Positions 4,382-5,003 of a DNA stretch of 5,003 nucleotides are shown in pieces. The notes below the pieces were generated by a model. That model saw only the letters and a program-made list of their open reading frames with translations. It was not told where the DNA came from and ran no database searches. Location of the stretch: contig PLGA01000297.1 in assembly GCA_003139735.1 (NCBI GenBank), positions 1 through 5,003 on the forward strand. Reading direction: 5' to 3'. Origin of the DNA: Bryobacterales bacterium (GTDB lineage Bacteria > Acidobacteriota > Terriglobia > Bryobacterales > Bryobacteraceae). Both the position numbers and the translations under genes were made by a program. Every line of letters begins with the position of its first letter. The first letter of the stretch is position 1.

Positions 4382-5003
4382 TGGAGAACCTGCATGTAAA
4401 CTTCCATGGTACGGCGAACCATGCGCTCGATGGTGAAGCGATCGACGACGGTCCGGCGGCCGGCCCGGCCCAGGCCGCGGGCCAAAGCCGGATCGGACTG
4501 GAAGCGACGGATGGCGGCGGCGATGGCGTCGGGCGTATTTTCGACCAACCATCCGTTTTCGCCGTGGCGAAGGATTTCGGGCAAGCCGCCGACGTTGCTG
4601 GCAATCACCGGAACGCCCGCCGACATGGCCAGCAGCGCGCCGGAGCCGAGACCTTCGCTGTGCGTGATGTAGAGGAAGAGAGAGGCGCCGGGGAGATCGC
4701 GCTCGAGGTTATCCGAGAGATGCAGTTCGACGCCGGCCAGGCGCGCGGCTTCGAGAGCGAGCGCGGCGCCTTTGCGGGGATCGTCCGCGTTGGCCGGCGC
4801 GAGGATGCGCGGCGGGGCGTCGACCGGGGCGGAATCGTCAAGCAAGGGCACGCCGTCATAGACGACGGCGATTTTATCGGCGGGGACGCCGCGGCGGAGA
4901 AGGACGGATTTCACGAACTCGGAGACGGCGATGTAGCGGGCGGGGCGGGCGTATTTCCAGTTTGCAGTGGCAGGCGGAAGCGAAGAACGCCGGCACGGAC
5001 GCC
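4378..5003 (-). CDS. Glycosyltransferase, GT4-type C-terminal domain (5' end beyond window)
   Basis: The frame is open from the right edge to TGA at 4378-4380, giving 207 codons here. WKYARPARYIAVSEFVK (about 4951 down to 4910) is the usual linker before the nucleotide-sugar-binding Rossmann domain. Then come KIAVVYDGVPLL, DPRKG, SEGLGSGALLAMSAG, VPVIASNVGGLPEI and a C-terminal helix. This identifies a retaining GT-B enzyme that transfers a sugar from a nucleotide donor, probably at the inner membrane face. The first Glu of the E-x7-E motif is present (codon 4654-4656); the second position is Leu (4630-4632). The stretch between DPRKG and SEG is shorter than in most GT4 enzymes. GTG at 4914 is internal, not a credible start, because linker homology continues upstream. 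From about 4967 to the edge the frame is made of repeat DNA (RPCRRSSLPPAT-like residues) with no family resemblance. The gene overlaps pilD by 4 nt. Confidence 0.85.
   Translation of the reverse strand, partial: RPCRRSSLPPATANWKYARPARYIAVSEFVKSVLLRRGVPADKIAVVYDGVPLLDDSAPVDAPPRILAPANADDPRKGAALALEAARLAGVELHLSDNLERDLPGASLFLYITHSEGLGSGALLAMSAGVPVIASNVGGLPEILRHGENGWLVENTPDAIAAAIRRFQSDPALARGLGRAGRRTVVDRFTIERMVRRTMEVYMQVLQ
4967..5003. repeat. Repeat module inside the glycosyltransferase frame, cut by the window edge
   Basis: Bases 4981-5003 are identical to 3510-3532 (23 bases). The preceding GTGGCAGGCGGAAGC (4967-4981) differs at two positions from the start of hairpins A and B. Here the module is in a reading frame rather than between genes. 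Only the left half of palindrome C is visible; the copy probably continues past 5003. Confidence 0.72.

Noticed and set aside
3822..4604. 260-codon minus-strand frame overlapping pilD and the glycosyltransferase
   Set aside because: It is a frame-shifted shadow of two well supported genes on the same strand.
4378..4914. Glycosyltransferase starting at GTG 4914 as a complete 178-residue protein
   Set aside because: The conserved linker WKYARPARYIAVSEF lies in frame upstream of that codon, so the real gene begins further right, outside the window.

Overview
The window reads as a GC-rich bacterial chromosome, most likely from an acidobacterium of the Solibacter/Bryobacterales type. The main support is the C-terminal half of an ADOP-type (acidobacterial duplicated orphan permease) MacB/FtsX permease, a family greatly expanded in Acidobacteria. 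The modular GC-rich hairpin repeats between genes agree with this. The assignment is inferred from family knowledge, not from a marker gene.

Layout, left to right. Positions 1-154 are non-coding and hold one hairpin (20-47). Positions 155-1366 (minus) encode an exported S41/CtpA-like PDZ protease homologue that keeps the nucleophilic Ser but has Asp where the catalytic Lys should be. Positions 1367-1494 hold its presumed promoter. Positions 1495 to about 1611 (minus) hold the last ~39 codons of a DinB/YfiT-like metalloprotein gene. At about 1585-1635 this remnant abuts the 3' two-thirds of an ADOP permease gene on the plus strand (to 2799). Both genes lack their 5' ends, as expected if a deletion fused a divergent pair. 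Positions 2800-2940 are non-coding and contain a 13-bp AT-rich inverted repeat. Positions 2941-3405 (plus) encode a stand-alone double HTH protein related to the N-terminus of IS630-type transposases, with no DDE catalytic domain. Positions 3406-3574 separate two convergent genes and are filled with tandem hairpins. Positions 3575-4381 (minus) encode a prepilin peptidase. It overlaps by 4 nt a GT4-type glycosyltransferase gene (4378 to beyond 5003), which runs off the right edge.

Functionally, the only convincing operon is glycosyltransferase-prepilin peptidase on the minus strand, suggesting a link between glycosylation and type IV pilus or type II secretion biogenesis. The other genes look independent. 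The middle of the window shows genome decay and repeat activity: a two-gene breakpoint, an orphan transposase-like HTH gene, and a repeat family whose 23-bp word occurs both between genes and inside the open glycosyltransferase frame. I see no rRNA, tRNA, CRISPR array or complete insertion sequence, and no clear new multi-gene system. The items most worth a second look are the altered S41 active site, the double-truncation junction, the palindrome before the HTH gene, and the repeat inside the glycosyltransferase frame.
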